Positions 1 through 8,544 of a DNA stretch of 64,000 nt are shown here, one piece after another. The stretch is taken from positions 496,001 to 560,000 of the forward strand of contig NZ_BDAV01000006.1 in assembly GCF_001612635.1 (NCBI RefSeq). The letters are read 5' to 3'. A program made the position numbers and the translations under genes. Origin of the DNA: Nocardia africana NBRC 100379. Its GTDB lineage: Bacteria; Actinomycetota; Actinomycetes; Mycobacteriales; Mycobacteriaceae. Numbering within the stretch: the first letter of the stretch is position 1; every line of letters begins with the position of its first letter. The notes under the pieces were generated by a model that did not search any database, had not been told where the DNA came from, and was given only the letters and a program-made list of their open reading frames with translations.

Positions 1-731
1 GTGAGATCTTCCAGACCCATCACCGTAGGTTCGTCCAGCAGTAGCGATTTCAGGCGGCGATCCTGAAATGCTTTGGCGCCCACTTCGTGCAGGATCTCGT
101 TGACCTTCGTGATATCGGCGGTGGCGGGCACCGGCACATCGATCGCCGCACGAGCCCAATCCTTCGACAGATTGGTCACTTTCACGATCTGCCCGTTGGG
201 CACCGTGATGACCTCCCCGTCCGGATTGCGCAATGTGGTGATCCGCAGCGTGACGTCCTCCACGGTACCTTCGGCCGGCTCGGATTGTCCGGTGACCGCG
301 ATGCGCACCACATCACCGAATCCGTACTGCCGCTCGGTGATCAGGAAGAATCCGGCGAGCAGATCCTGCACGATGCGCTGGGCACCGAAACCGAGCGCGG
401 CACCGAGCACCGCCGCCGGCGCGACCAGGCCGCTGAGCTGGAAGCCCAAGCGCCGCAACACTTCCAGCGATACCAGGAAGTACACGATCACCAGCACCAC
501 CCAGGTGATGACCTGGGCCAGCGCATGCCGATGTTTGGCGGCCTCGGTGCGCACCAGCGAATCGCTGCTCTGGAAACCGGAGTCGATGCGGCGGGTGATG
601 CGGTCGCGCACGAAGGTGGCGAAGCGGCTGAACAGCATCGCGCCGACGACCAGCAGCACGATCTCGAGCCCGCTGCCACGCAGCCACGACGTGAATTCCG
701 CACCGGTCCCGGTGGCGAGAGTCGTCGTCAT
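1..731 (-). CDS. MscS-family mechanosensitive ion channel (3' end outside window)
   Basis: Read on the minus strand from an ATG at 731, the frame stays open to the window edge (about 243 residues, C-terminus missing). There are hydrophobic helices near residues 18-36 and 75-95. A glycine/alanine-rich pore helix follows at about 105-125 (GAALGFGAQRIVQDLLAGF), the signature of MscS channels, which release solutes at hypo-osmotic shock. The beta domain then appears with GTVEDVTLRITTLRN and VPNGQIVKVTN, both family hallmarks. It lies 127 bp downstream of prfB in the same orientation. From memory of related genomes, ftsE-ftsX-smpB commonly follow, but that part is outside the window. The family is certain; the exact role is inferred. 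Confidence 0.93.
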   Translation of the reverse strand, partial: MTTTLATGTGAEFTSWLRGSGLEIVLLVVGAMLFSRFATFVRDRITRRIDSGFQSSDSLVRTEAAKHRHALAQVITWVVLVIVYFLVSLEVLRRLGFQLSGLVAPAAVLGAALGFGAQRIVQDLLAGFFLITERQYGFGDVVRIAVTGQSEPAEGTVEDVTLRITTLRNPDGEVITVPNGQIVKVTNLSKDWARAAIDVPVPATADITKVNEILHEVGAKAFQDRRLKSLLLDEPTVMGLEDL

Positions 732-858
732 CGGCGCATCCTTTCCGGTATCAACCGTGCACCGACACAAGCCATTCTGCCGCCCGAACACACGCCAGCC
801 AGGTTACTACGACCGACCGCCGACCGATATGCCGTGATTGTGCCGTGATAGGCGAGTT

Positions 859-1971
859 TCACGCGTCCTGCCGCATTCGCCACCGGATTCCCTCTTCGAT
901 GAAGCCGTCGATATCACCGTCGAGAACCGAGGACGGATTGTTCACCTCGAAGTTGGTGCGCAGGTCCTTGACCATCTGGTACGGATGCAGCACGTACGAG
1001 CGCATCTGATTACCCCAGGAGGCGCCCTCGTTGGTCTTGAGCGCATCCATCTCGGCGCGCTCCTCCTGCCGTTTGCGCTCGAGCAGTTTCGCCTGCAGCA
1101 CGCGCATGGCGGAGATCTTGTTCTGCAGCTGCGATTTCTCGTTCTGGCAGGTCACCACGATGCCGGTCGGAATGTGGGTGATCCGCACCGCCGAGTCGGT
1201 GGTGTTGACGCTCTGACCACCCGGACCCGACGAGCGGTACACATCGACGCGGATCTCCGATTCCGGGACCTCGATATGGTCGGTGCCCTCGACCACCGGC
1301 AGCACCTCGACCTCGGCGAAGGAGGTCTGACGCCGGCCCTGGTTGTCGAAGGGGCTGATCCGCACCAGGCGGTGCGTGCCCATCTCCACCGAGAGGGTGC
1401 CGTAGGCGTAGGGCACCTTCACCGCGAAGGTGGCGCTCTTGATGCCCGCCTCCTCGGCGTAGGAGGTGTCGTAGATCTCGACCGGATACTTGTGCCGCTC
1501 GGCCCAGCGCACGTACATGCGCATCAGCATCTGCGCCCAGTCGGCGGCGTCCACCCCACCGGCGCCGGAACGAATGTTGACCAGCGCCTCGCGCTTGTCG
1601 TATTCGCCCGAGAGCAGGGTGCGAACCTCCATCGCCTCGACGTCGGCGTGCAGCGCGGCCCGTTCGGCGTCGGCATCGGCGAGGGCGGCCGTGCGCGCCT
1701 CGCCCTCTTCCTCTTCGGCGAGTTCGTAGAGGACGGGCAGATCGTCGAGCCGCTGCCGCAGTTCGGTGACGCGGCGCAGCTCACCCTGGGCGTGCGACAG
1801 CTCGCTGGTCACCTGCTGGGCGTGTTCCTGGTTGTTCCACAGCTCCGGGTCGGCGGCCTGATGTTCGAGCTCGTCGATGCGACGGCGCAGCTCGTCGATG
1901 TCGAGCACCGACTCGACAGTCTTCAACGTGGTGTCGAGTTCGGCGAGATCAGCGGAAACGTCAGGATGCAC
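859..1971 (-). CDS. prfB: Peptide chain release factor 2 (RF2)
   Basis: This 370-residue class I release factor recognises UGA and UAA stop codons and triggers peptidyl-tRNA hydrolysis on the ribosome. The GGQ catalytic motif is present ([20 protein letters not shown], about residue 240). The stop-codon recognition tripeptide is SPF ([11 protein letters not shown]), which identifies RF2 rather than RF1 (PxT). The N-terminal helical domain ([13 protein letters not shown]) is complete. The gene is continuous from its ATG: the in-frame UGA and programmed +1 frameshift that autoregulate prfB in many bacteria are absent, as I expect for high-GC actinobacteria. An mscS gene follows on the same strand. 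Length and motifs fit the family well. Confidence 0.98.
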   Translation of the reverse strand: MHPDVSADLAELDTTLKTVESVLDIDELRRRIDELEHQAADPELWNNQEHAQQVTSELSHAQGELRRVTELRQRLDDLPVLYELAEEEEGEARTAALADADAERAALHADVEAMEVRTLLSGEYDKREALVNIRSGAGGVDAADWAQMLMRMYVRWAERHKYPVEIYDTSYAEEAGIKSATFAVKVPYAYGTLSVEMGTHRLVRISPFDNQGRRQTSFAEVEVLPVVEGTDHIEVPESEIRVDVYRSSGPGGQSVNTTDSAVRITHIPTGIVVTCQNEKSQLQNKISAMRVLQAKLLERKRQEERAEMDALKTNEGASWGNQMRSYVLHPYQMVKDLRTNFEVNNPSSVLDGDIDGFIEEGIRWRMRQDA

Positions 1972-2054
1972 GGTTGTCCAATCTACCGCTCACGCAGATG
2001 GCGGTGAAATGCGGCGAGTCCTCGGCAGCCCGGGCGACGCGGCGGGCGGCCGGC

Positions 2055-2912
2055 TCAGCCCGATACCGCGCGCAATCCCCCCGGGCGGCGGCCCAGCAGC
2101 GCATCGAGGGCCGCGGCCGTCGCGTCGTCCGCGGGCAGCTGGACCTGGAGGTACTGGTCGTCGTCGGCGGACAGGTCCAGCCGCTCGTAGGCCAGCCGCA
2201 GCGGGCCCGCCTCGGGATGGTCCATCCGGCTGATGCCGCTGGTATCCGGCAGTCCGGCGATGTCGGCGACGCGACGGGTGAATTCGGCGCCCGCCAGCAG
2301 CGTCAGCTCGTCGGCGAGCGCGGCGACGGCCGGATCCGAGCGGAAGGGACCGGCCTTCAGATTCGCCACCGCGAGATCGGCACAACGGTCCCACTCGGGA
2401 TACACCTCGCGGGCCCGCGGATCGGTGAACAGCCAGCGCGGATACCCCGCGGGCAGGCCATGGTCGAGCAAGCCGGTGCCGCCGACCAGCGCGCGGTAGC
2501 CATCGGTGCAGCTCAGGACCTCACCGAGTCGGTTGAAGACGGCCGCGGGCGCCGGGGCGAGACGGTCCAGAATCGCCTGGACCGCGGGCCGGACCAGGCG
2601 ATTCGGCAGCGCGCCGCCGGTGCAGCTGAATCCGGGATCGGCGGATTTGACCAGGCGATGCAGCTGAACGCGCTCGCTCGGGCTCAATCGGAGGGCATCG
2701 GCCAATGCGGACAGCACGCCCGCCGACGGATGCCGGTCGCGGCCCTGCTCCAACCGGATCAGGTATTCGACGCTGACGCCGGCGAGTGTCGCGAGTTCGG
2801 CGCGGCGCAGGCCCGGGGTGCGGCGGCGGGGTCCGGCCGGGAGCCCGACCTCGGCGGGGGTGACCGCCTCCCGCCGAGTACGCAGGAAAAGGCCCAGCTC
2901 GTTATCGCTCAC
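2055..2912 (-). CDS. XRE-type HTH regulator with MmyB-like ligand domain
   Basis: The product is 285 residues from a GTG start. The N-terminal third is an XRE helix-turn-helix: LRRAELATLAGVSVEYLIRLEQGRD, with PSAGVLSALADALRLSPSE after it. The remainder resembles the MmyB-like ligand-binding domain, with YRALVGGTGLLDHG, WLFTDPRAREVYPEWD and ADELTLLAGAEFTRRVAD. Such proteins are common one-component regulators in actinobacteria and often act on a divergent reductase or dehydrogenase. Here it is divergent from an NADPH-dependent FMN reductase across 132 bp, so control of that gene and of itself is the obvious inference. The ligand is unknown. Confidence 0.92.
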   Translation of the reverse strand: MSDNELGLFLRTRREAVTPAEVGLPAGPRRRTPGLRRAELATLAGVSVEYLIRLEQGRDRHPSAGVLSALADALRLSPSERVQLHRLVKSADPGFSCTGGALPNRLVRPAVQAILDRLAPAPAAVFNRLGEVLSCTDGYRALVGGTGLLDHGLPAGYPRWLFTDPRAREVYPEWDRCADLAVANLKAGPFRSDPAVAALADELTLLAGAEFTRRVADIAGLPDTSGISRMDHPEAGPLRLAYERLDLSADDDQYLQVQLPADDATAAALDALLGRRPGGLRAVSG

Positions 2913-3044
2913 AGATCGACGCTAACAGCGCCGGGCGCGCCGAGGGTATCCCTCTCACTACCACCCTCACAGCGGGCTCCCTGGCCTCGCGCCCGGACGG
3001 CAGAGTCGACGACAGCGAACGACGCTTTCCGAAGGAGATCCGAA

Positions 3045-3632
3045 ATGTCCAGCAGCACACTGCGGCTCGCCGTTGTCATCGCCAGCGTCCGGGAGGGCCG
3101 GTTCGGGCCGGTGGTCGGCGAGTGGTTCGCCGAACAGGCCCGGCGGCACGACGGCTTCGAGGTCGACCTGATCGATCTCGCCGAGGCCGATCTGCCCGTC
3201 GCACTGCCGGCGGTCCCGCCGCGAATGGAACCGAATCCGCCGCGTCCCGCCGGAATGGTCGATCTGACCCGGCGTCTGGATGCCGCGGATGCGATCGTCA
3301 TCGTCACTCCCGACATCAACAGCAGTTACCCGGCCTCGATCAAGACGGCGATCGACTGGCACTACACGCAGTGGGACCGCAAGGCGGTCGGCTTCGTGGG
3401 CTACAGCGGTGCGAGCGGTGGGCTGAACGCCATCGCCCACCTGCGCCAGGTGTTCGCCGAGCTGAACGCCCACACGATCCGCGACTACGTGTCCTTCCCC
3501 CGGTATTACCAGCAGTTCGACGCCGAGGGACGGTGGACCGCACCGACCGGATCCGAGGCGGCGGCAGCGGGAATGCTCGACCAATTGCGCTGGTGGGCGA
3601 GCGCTTTGGCGGCGGCGCGGGTCGCGGCGTGA
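3045..3632 (+). CDS. NAD(P)H-dependent FMN reductase family protein
   Basis: The product is a 195-residue flavodoxin-fold reductase. It starts at an ATG preceded by GAAGGAG at 3031-3037; the frame is open far upstream but nothing there looks like protein. The N-terminus LAVVIASVREGRFGPVVGEW is the FMN phosphate-binding loop (xxGSxRxxR type). ITPDINSSYPASIKTAIDW (V for I at the first position here) corresponds to the conserved P-x-x-N-S-x-P-x-x-LK-NAIDW motif. GYSGASGGLNAIAHLRQVF matches the second flavin-contact loop. Such enzymes reduce FMN, quinones or azo and nitro compounds in the cytosol; the substrate cannot be read from sequence. It is divergent from the MmyB-type regulator, probably its controller. 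Confidence 0.93.
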   Translation: MSSSTLRLAVVIASVREGRFGPVVGEWFAEQARRHDGFEVDLIDLAEADLPVALPAVPPRMEPNPPRPAGMVDLTRRLDAADAIVIVTPDINSSYPASIKTAIDWHYTQWDRKAVGFVGYSGASGGLNAIAHLRQVFAELNAHTIRDYVSFPRYYQQFDAEGRWTAPTGSEAAAAGMLDQLRWWASALAAARVAA

Positions 3633-3800
3633 CCAACGGCCGACGCGGGCTCGAGGTCCGCGAAGGGTGAAAGTCCCGACGGCCGGACGCACGGAGTCCG
3701 CCAGGCCCGCTCAGCGGAACGAAGCCCCACACGACCGGAGCCCGCCACTAGCCTCGATTTCGAATATTCGTGGTTTCATCCAGCCGAAACAGGAGGGTCG

Positions 3801-4607
3801 ATGGGGACCATCGCCGTAACCGGGAGCGCGTCGGGGATCGGGGCGGCCGTCGCCGCCCACCTGGAGAAGGAAGGGCACCGGGTCATCGGGGTCGATCTGC
3901 GCGACGCCGAGGTGACCGCCGACCTGGGCACCGCCGAGGGACGCGCGCACGCGGTCGCCGAGGTCACCCGGATCAGCGCGGGCCGGCTGGACGGATTCCT
4001 GCCCTTCGCCGGGGTCGCCGCCGCGACCGGGCGTCCCGGTGGGCTCGTGGTGTCGGTGAACTATTTCGGCGCGATCGCGCTGCTGGAGGGGCTGCGGCCG
4101 CTGCTGCGCGAGTCCGGCAACGCCTCGGTGGTGCTGGTGTCGTCGAATTCCACGACGACACAACCACTCTGGCCGGTGGAGCTGGCCGATGCCTGCCTGG
4201 CCGGTGCGGAGGAACGCGCCCGCGGCATCGCCGAATCGTTCGGTGACCTGGGCGCGATCCAGGCCTACCCGGCGACGAAAGCGGCCCTGGCCTGGTACGC
4301 CCGCACCAAGTCGGCGGAGTACATCGCCGACGGCATCCGCCTCAACGCCATCGCGCCCGGCATCATCGACACCCCGATGACCCAGGAGGGCAGCAAGGAC
4401 GCGCTCACCGGTGAGGGCATGAAGCAGTTCCTCGCCATGACCCCGATCGGGCGGCCGGGACGCCCGGAGGAGATCGCCGAACTCGCGGCCTTCCTGCTGT
4501 CGGCCAAGGCCGGCTTCTTCGTCGGCTCGGTCATCTTCTGCGACGGCGGTATCGATGCGGCCTTCCGCGGCAAGGATTGGCCCGCGGTCTGGAATCCGCA
4601 GCAGTAG
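3801..4607 (+). CDS. SDR oxidoreductase, 3-alpha-hydroxysteroid dehydrogenase/carbonyl reductase-like
   Basis: The product is a 268-residue classical short-chain dehydrogenase. The start ATG is preceded by AGGAGGG at about 3791-3797. The Rossmann glycine motif is [11 protein letters not shown], and the active-site YxxxK is [28 protein letters not shown] and the tail [13 protein letters not shown] complete the family pattern. [20 protein letters not shown] and the GIDA-x-x-R tail resemble Comamonas HsdA, the 3-alpha-hydroxysteroid dehydrogenase/carbonyl reductase, as I remember that sequence. The catalytic serine region is [10 protein letters not shown]. The NNAG motif is replaced by FAGVAAA. 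A steroid or xenobiotic carbonyl substrate is plausible but unproven. It precedes hisN by 59 bp, probably by chance. Confidence 0.93.
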   Translation: MGTIAVTGSASGIGAAVAAHLEKEGHRVIGVDLRDAEVTADLGTAEGRAHAVAEVTRISAGRLDGFLPFAGVAAATGRPGGLVVSVNYFGAIALLEGLRPLLRESGNASVVLVSSNSTTTQPLWPVELADACLAGAEERARGIAESFGDLGAIQAYPATKAALAWYARTKSAEYIADGIRLNAIAPGIIDTPMTQEGSKDALTGEGMKQFLAMTPIGRPGRPEEIAELAAFLLSAKAGFFVGSVIFCDGGIDAAFRGKDWPAVWNPQQ

Positions 4608-4666
4608 CGCAGAGCGCCGCAAGGCCGCGAATGGCTCCGATGGGGTGCGCCCATTACGGTGGCCGT

Positions 4667-5452
4667 GTGAGCGATCATGCCGGCGATCTCGACCTTGCCC
4701 TGCTGTTGGCCGATGCGGCCGATGCGATCACCCGTGATCGTTTCGGCGCCCTCGACCTGAAGGTGAACAGCAAACCGGATCTGACCCCGGTCTCGGATGC
4801 GGATCTGGCGGTCGAGCGGTCGCTGCGGGAGATTCTCATCGAGCGGCGGCCGCACGACGCCGTGCTCGGTGAGGAGTTCGGCGGTGCGGCCGAGTTCACC
4901 GGCCGGCAGTGGGTGATCGATCCGATCGACGGCACCAAGAACTTCGTGCGCGGAGTTCCGGTGTGGGCCAGTCTGATCGCGCTGCTGCAGGACGGGGTTC
5001 CGGTCGTCGGCGTCGTCAGCGCGCCCGCGTTGAGCCGACGATGGTGGGCCGCAACGGGTTCCGGCGCGTGGACCCGCTTCGAGGCCGGGGAGCCGAAGCC
5101 GATCACGGTCTCCGAGGTCGGCGGGCTGAATTCGGCCAGTCTCGCGATCTCCAGTCTCTCCGGCTGGCGGGACCTGGGGCTGCGTGACCAGTTGATCGAC
5201 CTGACGGATCAGGTGTGGCGCACCCGCGGCTACGGCGACTTCTTCGGCTATTGCCTGCTCGCCGAGGGCGCGGTCGATATCGCCACCGAACCGGAGGTCT
5301 CGCTGTGGGACCTCGCGCCGCTCGACGTGCTCGTGCGGGAGGCCGGCGGCCGCTTCACCGCCCTCGACGGGACCCCCGGACCGCATCACGGCAGCGCGGT
5401 CGCCACCAACGGGTTGCTGCACGATTCCGTACTCGAAGCGCTGCGCGGCTGA
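4667..5452 (+). CDS. hisN: Histidinol-phosphatase, inositol-monophosphatase family
   Basis: The product is a 261-residue Mg-dependent phosphatase. All IMPase metal-site motifs are visible: VLGEEFGG at 67-73, DPIDGTKNF at 85-93 and [15 protein letters not shown] at about 214-228. Actinobacteria use an IMPase-type HisN to dephosphorylate L-histidinol phosphate in histidine synthesis. The fadE24-fadE23 pair directly downstream is the same neighbourhood as around M. tuberculosis Rv3137 hisN, which supports the call. I chose GTG 4667 ([12 protein letters not shown]) because an upstream ATG at 4577 would overlap the preceding SDR gene and add 30 non-conserved residues. Action on another inositol or sugar phosphate cannot be excluded. 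Confidence 0.9.
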   Translation: MSDHAGDLDLALLLADAADAITRDRFGALDLKVNSKPDLTPVSDADLAVERSLREILIERRPHDAVLGEEFGGAAEFTGRQWVIDPIDGTKNFVRGVPVWASLIALLQDGVPVVGVVSAPALSRRWWAATGSGAWTRFEAGEPKPITVSEVGGLNSASLAISSLSGWRDLGLRDQLIDLTDQVWRTRGYGDFFGYCLLAEGAVDIATEPEVSLWDLAPLDVLVREAGGRFTALDGTPGPHHGSAVATNGLLHDSVLEALRG

Positions 5453-5541
5453 GGACGGCACCTCGGCACGCGCGACGGTCTCGGCCTGCCGACTCTGCCG
5501 AGCGCGACCGTCTGACACGAAATCGGAACACTCGACGAAAT

Positions 5542-5583
5542 CGAACGCCGCATCGCGCCGAAGCCCGGCCGATGCGGCGTTCG
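5542..5583 (+). terminator. Strong hairpin after hisN, probable terminator
   Basis: A perfect 14-bp stem (5542-5555 against 5570-5583, arm CGAACGCCGCATCG) with a 14-nt loop lies 90 bp past the hisN stop. There is no U-run, which is usual for actinobacterial terminators. It separates hisN from the fadE24 promoter region. Confidence 0.55.
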
Positions 5584-5729
5584 CCGTGTGCGCGCACCGA
5601 CGTTCGGCCCGTCGTCACCTGGGTACCCGGTGGTCGTCCTGGTCAATTGCCCTGCTTGTGCGGGCCGGTTGCCCGGGCAGCCGATGGGATCGAGACCACG
5701 GTGATATCCGCAGCCTCTCGACTGCGTTC

Positions 5730-5764
5730 TTACTCTGGAGTAAGATAGACTTACTCGAAAGTAA
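5730..5764. promoter_or_regulatory. Twin palindromic operator upstream of fadE24
   Basis: Two copies of a TTACTC-NN-GAGTAA palindrome sit 21 bp apart, start to start: 5730-5743 (perfect) and 5751-5764 (one mismatch, AAGTAA in the right arm). The two-helical-turn phasing is typical of a pair of repressor dimers on the same face of DNA. The sites lie 50-84 bp upstream of the fadE24 ATG in an AT-rich patch likely to hold the promoter. A TetR-family fatty-acid regulator is the natural candidate, but none is encoded nearby. Confidence 0.75.
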
Positions 5765-5813
5765 GATCCTGGGACCGATCACCCGAACCCCACACCCGAG
5801 AAGACTGGTGACT

Positions 5814-7199
5814 ATGAGCACTCGAGACACCGCAACGACGCGACGTCCGGATTCCGCTGTCGGCCTCAACCCGGTCAAGCGCGACTGGATGGGCGCGGCC
5901 ATGCGGGTCATGACGACCATTACCGGTTCCGAACTGGCCGAGAAGTACAACCTGCGCAAGCCCATCGAACGGCTGACCTACGAGGGCACCAAGACCGGCT
6001 TCCGCACGCTCGGCGCCGCGACCCGCGCATTCGGCAAGGTATCCGGGGGCGGCAAGCCGAAGCGCTTGCCCGCCAACGAGTCCCGCAGCAAGGACTACTT
6101 CGATCTCACCCCGACCGACGAACAGCAGATGATCGTCGAGACGGTGCGCGAATTCGCCGCGGAGATCCTGCGCCCGGCGGCCTACGAGGCCGACGGCGCG
6201 GCCCAGGCGCCCAAGGATCTGCTCGAGCGCGCCGCCGAACTGGGTATCACGCTGATCAACGTGCCCGAGGAGCTCGAGGGCGCGGCCACCGAGCGTGGCG
6301 CGGTCACCAACTCGCTGGTCGCCGAGGCGCTGGCGCACGGGGATATGGGCCTGGCGTTGCCGATTCTGGCCCCCTCGGGTGTGGCCGTCGCGCTGTCGCA
6401 GTGGGGTTCGGACGCACAGCAGCAGACCTACCTGGGCGCCTTCACGGGTGAGAACGTGCCGCAGGCCTCGGTCGTGATCAGCGAGCCGCGGGCATTGTTC
6501 GACCCGTTCGCGCTGCAGACCAAGGCCACCCGCTCTCCCAGCGGCTACCGGATCAACGGTGTCAAGAGCCTGGTTCCGGCCGCCGCCGACGCCGAGCTGT
6601 TCATCGTGGGCGCCGAAATCGACGGCCGCCCCGCGCTTTTCATCGTCGAATCGGATACGCCGGGTGTGGTGATCGAGGCCGATCCGAGCATGGGCCTGCG
6701 CGCCGCCGGTCTGGGCAGGCTGATCCTGGACAACGTCGCGGTTCCGGCCGAGGCCATCCTGGGTGACGGCGACGCCGCCCAGCGCGCCGAGGAATACGCC
6801 GACGCCGTGCGACTGGCCCGCCTGGGCTGGGCGTCGCTCGCGGTCGGCACCGGTCAGGCCGTGCTGGACTACGTCAAGCCGTATGTGAAGGAGCGCGAGG
6901 CGTTCGGCGAGCCGATCGCGCACCGGCAGGCGGTGGCGTTCATGGTCGCCAATATCGCCATCGAACTCGACGGCCTGCGGCTCGTGACTCTGCGGGGTGC
7001 GTCACGCGCGGAGCAGGGGTTGTCGTTCTCCCGGGAGGCGGCGCTGGCCCGCAAGTTCGCCACCGACAAGGGCATGCAGATCGGCCTGGACGGCGTGCAG
7101 CTGCTCGGCGGTCACGGCTACACCAAGGAACACCCGGTCGAGCGCTGGTACCGCGATCTGCGGGCGATCGGCGTCGCCGAAGGTGTGGTCCTGATCTGA
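5814..7199 (+). CDS. fadE24: Acyl-CoA dehydrogenase, FadE24-like
   Basis: The product is a 461-residue flavoprotein starting at ATG 5814 (MSTRDTATTRRPDS). A polar extension of about 90 residues precedes the dehydrogenase fold, which begins at YFDLTPTDEQQMIVETVREF. The C-terminal half has GLDGVQLLGGHGYTKEHPVERWYRDLRAIGVAEG, the conserved FAD-contact and end region of the family. ACADs oxidise acyl-CoA to 2-enoyl-CoA and pass electrons to ETF. The gene is followed 46 bp later by a second, different ACAD, in the same order as M. tuberculosis Rv3139-Rv3140 beside hisN. Paired ACAD genes often encode heteromeric enzymes, so the two products may work together. The acyl substrate is unknown. Confidence 0.92.
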   Translation: MSTRDTATTRRPDSAVGLNPVKRDWMGAAMRVMTTITGSELAEKYNLRKPIERLTYEGTKTGFRTLGAATRAFGKVSGGGKPKRLPANESRSKDYFDLTPTDEQQMIVETVREFAAEILRPAAYEADGAAQAPKDLLERAAELGITLINVPEELEGAATERGAVTNSLVAEALAHGDMGLALPILAPSGVAVALSQWGSDAQQQTYLGAFTGENVPQASVVISEPRALFDPFALQTKATRSPSGYRINGVKSLVPAAADAELFIVGAEIDGRPALFIVESDTPGVVIEADPSMGLRAAGLGRLILDNVAVPAEAILGDGDAAQRAEEYADAVRLARLGWASLAVGTGQAVLDYVKPYVKEREAFGEPIAHRQAVAFMVANIAIELDGLRLVTLRGASRAEQGLSFSREAALARKFATDKGMQIGLDGVQLLGGHGYTKEHPVERWYRDLRAIGVAEGVVLI

Positions 7200-7245
7200 T
7201 CCGGGTCTCCTCGACCCCCTGAACCGTATTGATGGAGACATTCCG

Positions 7246-8484
7246 ATGATCAATCTCGAACTCCCCAAGAAGCTGCGGGCCAGCGCCAACCAGGCCCATC
7301 AGGTCGCCGCCGAGATCTTCCGGCCCATCTCGCGCAAGTACGACCTGGCCGAGCACGAATACCCGGTGGAGCTCGACACCATGGCCGCCATGGTGGAGGG
7401 CCTGGCCGACTCCGGCACCCAGGACATCTCCGGTGCCACCGGCGGCCGCAAGGCCAAGTCCGGTGACGAGGCCGCCGACAGCCATGCCACCGAACTGCTC
7501 GGCAACAGCAACGGCGGCAACATGTCCGCCCTGCTGAACGCGCTCGAAACCTGCTGGGGCGACGTCGGTTTGATGCTGTCGATCCCCTACCAGGGTCTGG
7601 GCAACGCCGCGATCGCCGCGGTCGCCACCGACGAGCAGCTGGAGCGCTTCGGCAAGGTGTGGGCGGCGATGGCCATCACCGAACCGTCCTTCGGTTCGGA
7701 CTCCGCGGCCGTGTCGACCACCGCGGTGCTCGACGGTGACGAGTGGGTCCTCAACGGCACCAAGATCTTCGTGACCGCCGGCTCGCGCGCGACCCACATC
7801 GTGGTGTGGGCCTCGGTCGACAAGTCCAAGGGGCGCGCGGCGATCAAGTCGTTCGTCGTGCCGCGAGATGCCAAGGGCCTCACCGTCGCTCGCCTCGAGC
7901 ACAAGCTCGGCATCAAGGCCTCCGACACCGCGGAGCTGCGCCTCGAGGACTGCCGCATTCCGGCCGACAACATCCTCGGCAGCCCGGAAGTCAACGTGGA
8001 GAAGGGTTTTGCCGGGGTCATGCAGACCTTCGACAACACCCGCCCGCTGGTGGCCGCGATGGCCATCGGCGTCGGCCGCGCCGCGCTCGAGGAACTGCGC
8101 ACCATCCTCGAGGAGTCCGGCGTGGAGATCTCCTACGACATCCCCGCCAACAACCAGTCCGCCGCCGCCGCGGAATTCCTTCGCATGGAATCGGATTGGG
8201 AAGCCGCCTACCTGCTCGCCCTGCGCGCGGCGTGGATGGCCGACAACAAGAAGCCCAACTCCCTCGAAGCCTCCATGTCCAAGGCCAAGGCCGGCCGCAT
8301 GGGCACCGATGTGACCCTGAAGGCCGTCGAACTGGCCGGTGCGGTGGGCTACTCCCAGCGCACGCTGCTGGAGAAGTGGAGCCGTGACTCGAAGATTCTC
8401 GACATCTTCGAAGGCACCCAGCAGATCCAGCAGCTGATCGTGGCACGGCGCGTGCTGGAGCTGAGCAGCGCACAGCTGAAGTAG
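7246..8484 (+). CDS. fadE23: Acyl-CoA dehydrogenase, FadE23-like
   Basis: The product is a 412-residue acyl-CoA dehydrogenase with ATG at 7246. The family signature AMAITEPSFGSDSAAVSTTAVLDGD covers the FAD-binding (A)ITEPxxGSD motif. KILDIFEGTQQIQQLIVARRVL near the C-terminus is the conserved FEGT-x-QIQ segment. LEDCRIPADNILG precedes the helical C-terminal domain. It forms a two-gene operon with fadE24 and probably shares the twin operator at 5730-5764. A strong terminator begins 16 bp after its stop. Role: first dehydrogenation step of a beta-oxidation or branched-chain route, substrate unassigned. Confidence 0.93.
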   Translation: MINLELPKKLRASANQAHQVAAEIFRPISRKYDLAEHEYPVELDTMAAMVEGLADSGTQDISGATGGRKAKSGDEAADSHATELLGNSNGGNMSALLNALETCWGDVGLMLSIPYQGLGNAAIAAVATDEQLERFGKVWAAMAITEPSFGSDSAAVSTTAVLDGDEWVLNGTKIFVTAGSRATHIVVWASVDKSKGRAAIKSFVVPRDAKGLTVARLEHKLGIKASDTAELRLEDCRIPADNILGSPEVNVEKGFAGVMQTFDNTRPLVAAMAIGVGRAALEELRTILEESGVEISYDIPANNQSAAAAEFLRMESDWEAAYLLALRAAWMADNKKPNSLEASMSKAKAGRMGTDVTLKAVELAGAVGYSQRTLLEKWSRDSKILDIFEGTQQIQQLIVARRVLELSSAQLK

Positions 8485-8499
8485 GTTGCGGGACAACGG

Positions 8500-8535
8500 A
8501 AAACCGGTGTGGGTCCATCCCGCACCGGTTTTTTC
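8500..8535. terminator. Bidirectional intrinsic terminator
   Basis: AAAACCGGTGTGGG and CCCGCACCGGTTTTTT form a stem of about 14 bp with a 5-nt loop, A-run on one side and T-run on the other. It serves both fadE23 (plus) and the convergent giant gene (minus). Confidence 0.9.
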
Positions 8536-8544
8536 GTCGGTACG

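Noticed and set aside
859..1971. Programmed frameshift in prfB
   Set aside because: The reading frame is continuous from ATG to stop with no early in-frame UGA, so no frameshift is needed.
1974..3044. Upstream extension of the FMN reductase gene
   Set aside because: It would run antisense through the MmyB-type regulator. A good RBS precedes ATG 3045.
3759..3770. Palindrome CGAATATTCG before the SDR gene
   Set aside because: Only 10 bp, single copy and easily expected by chance; not enough to call an operator.
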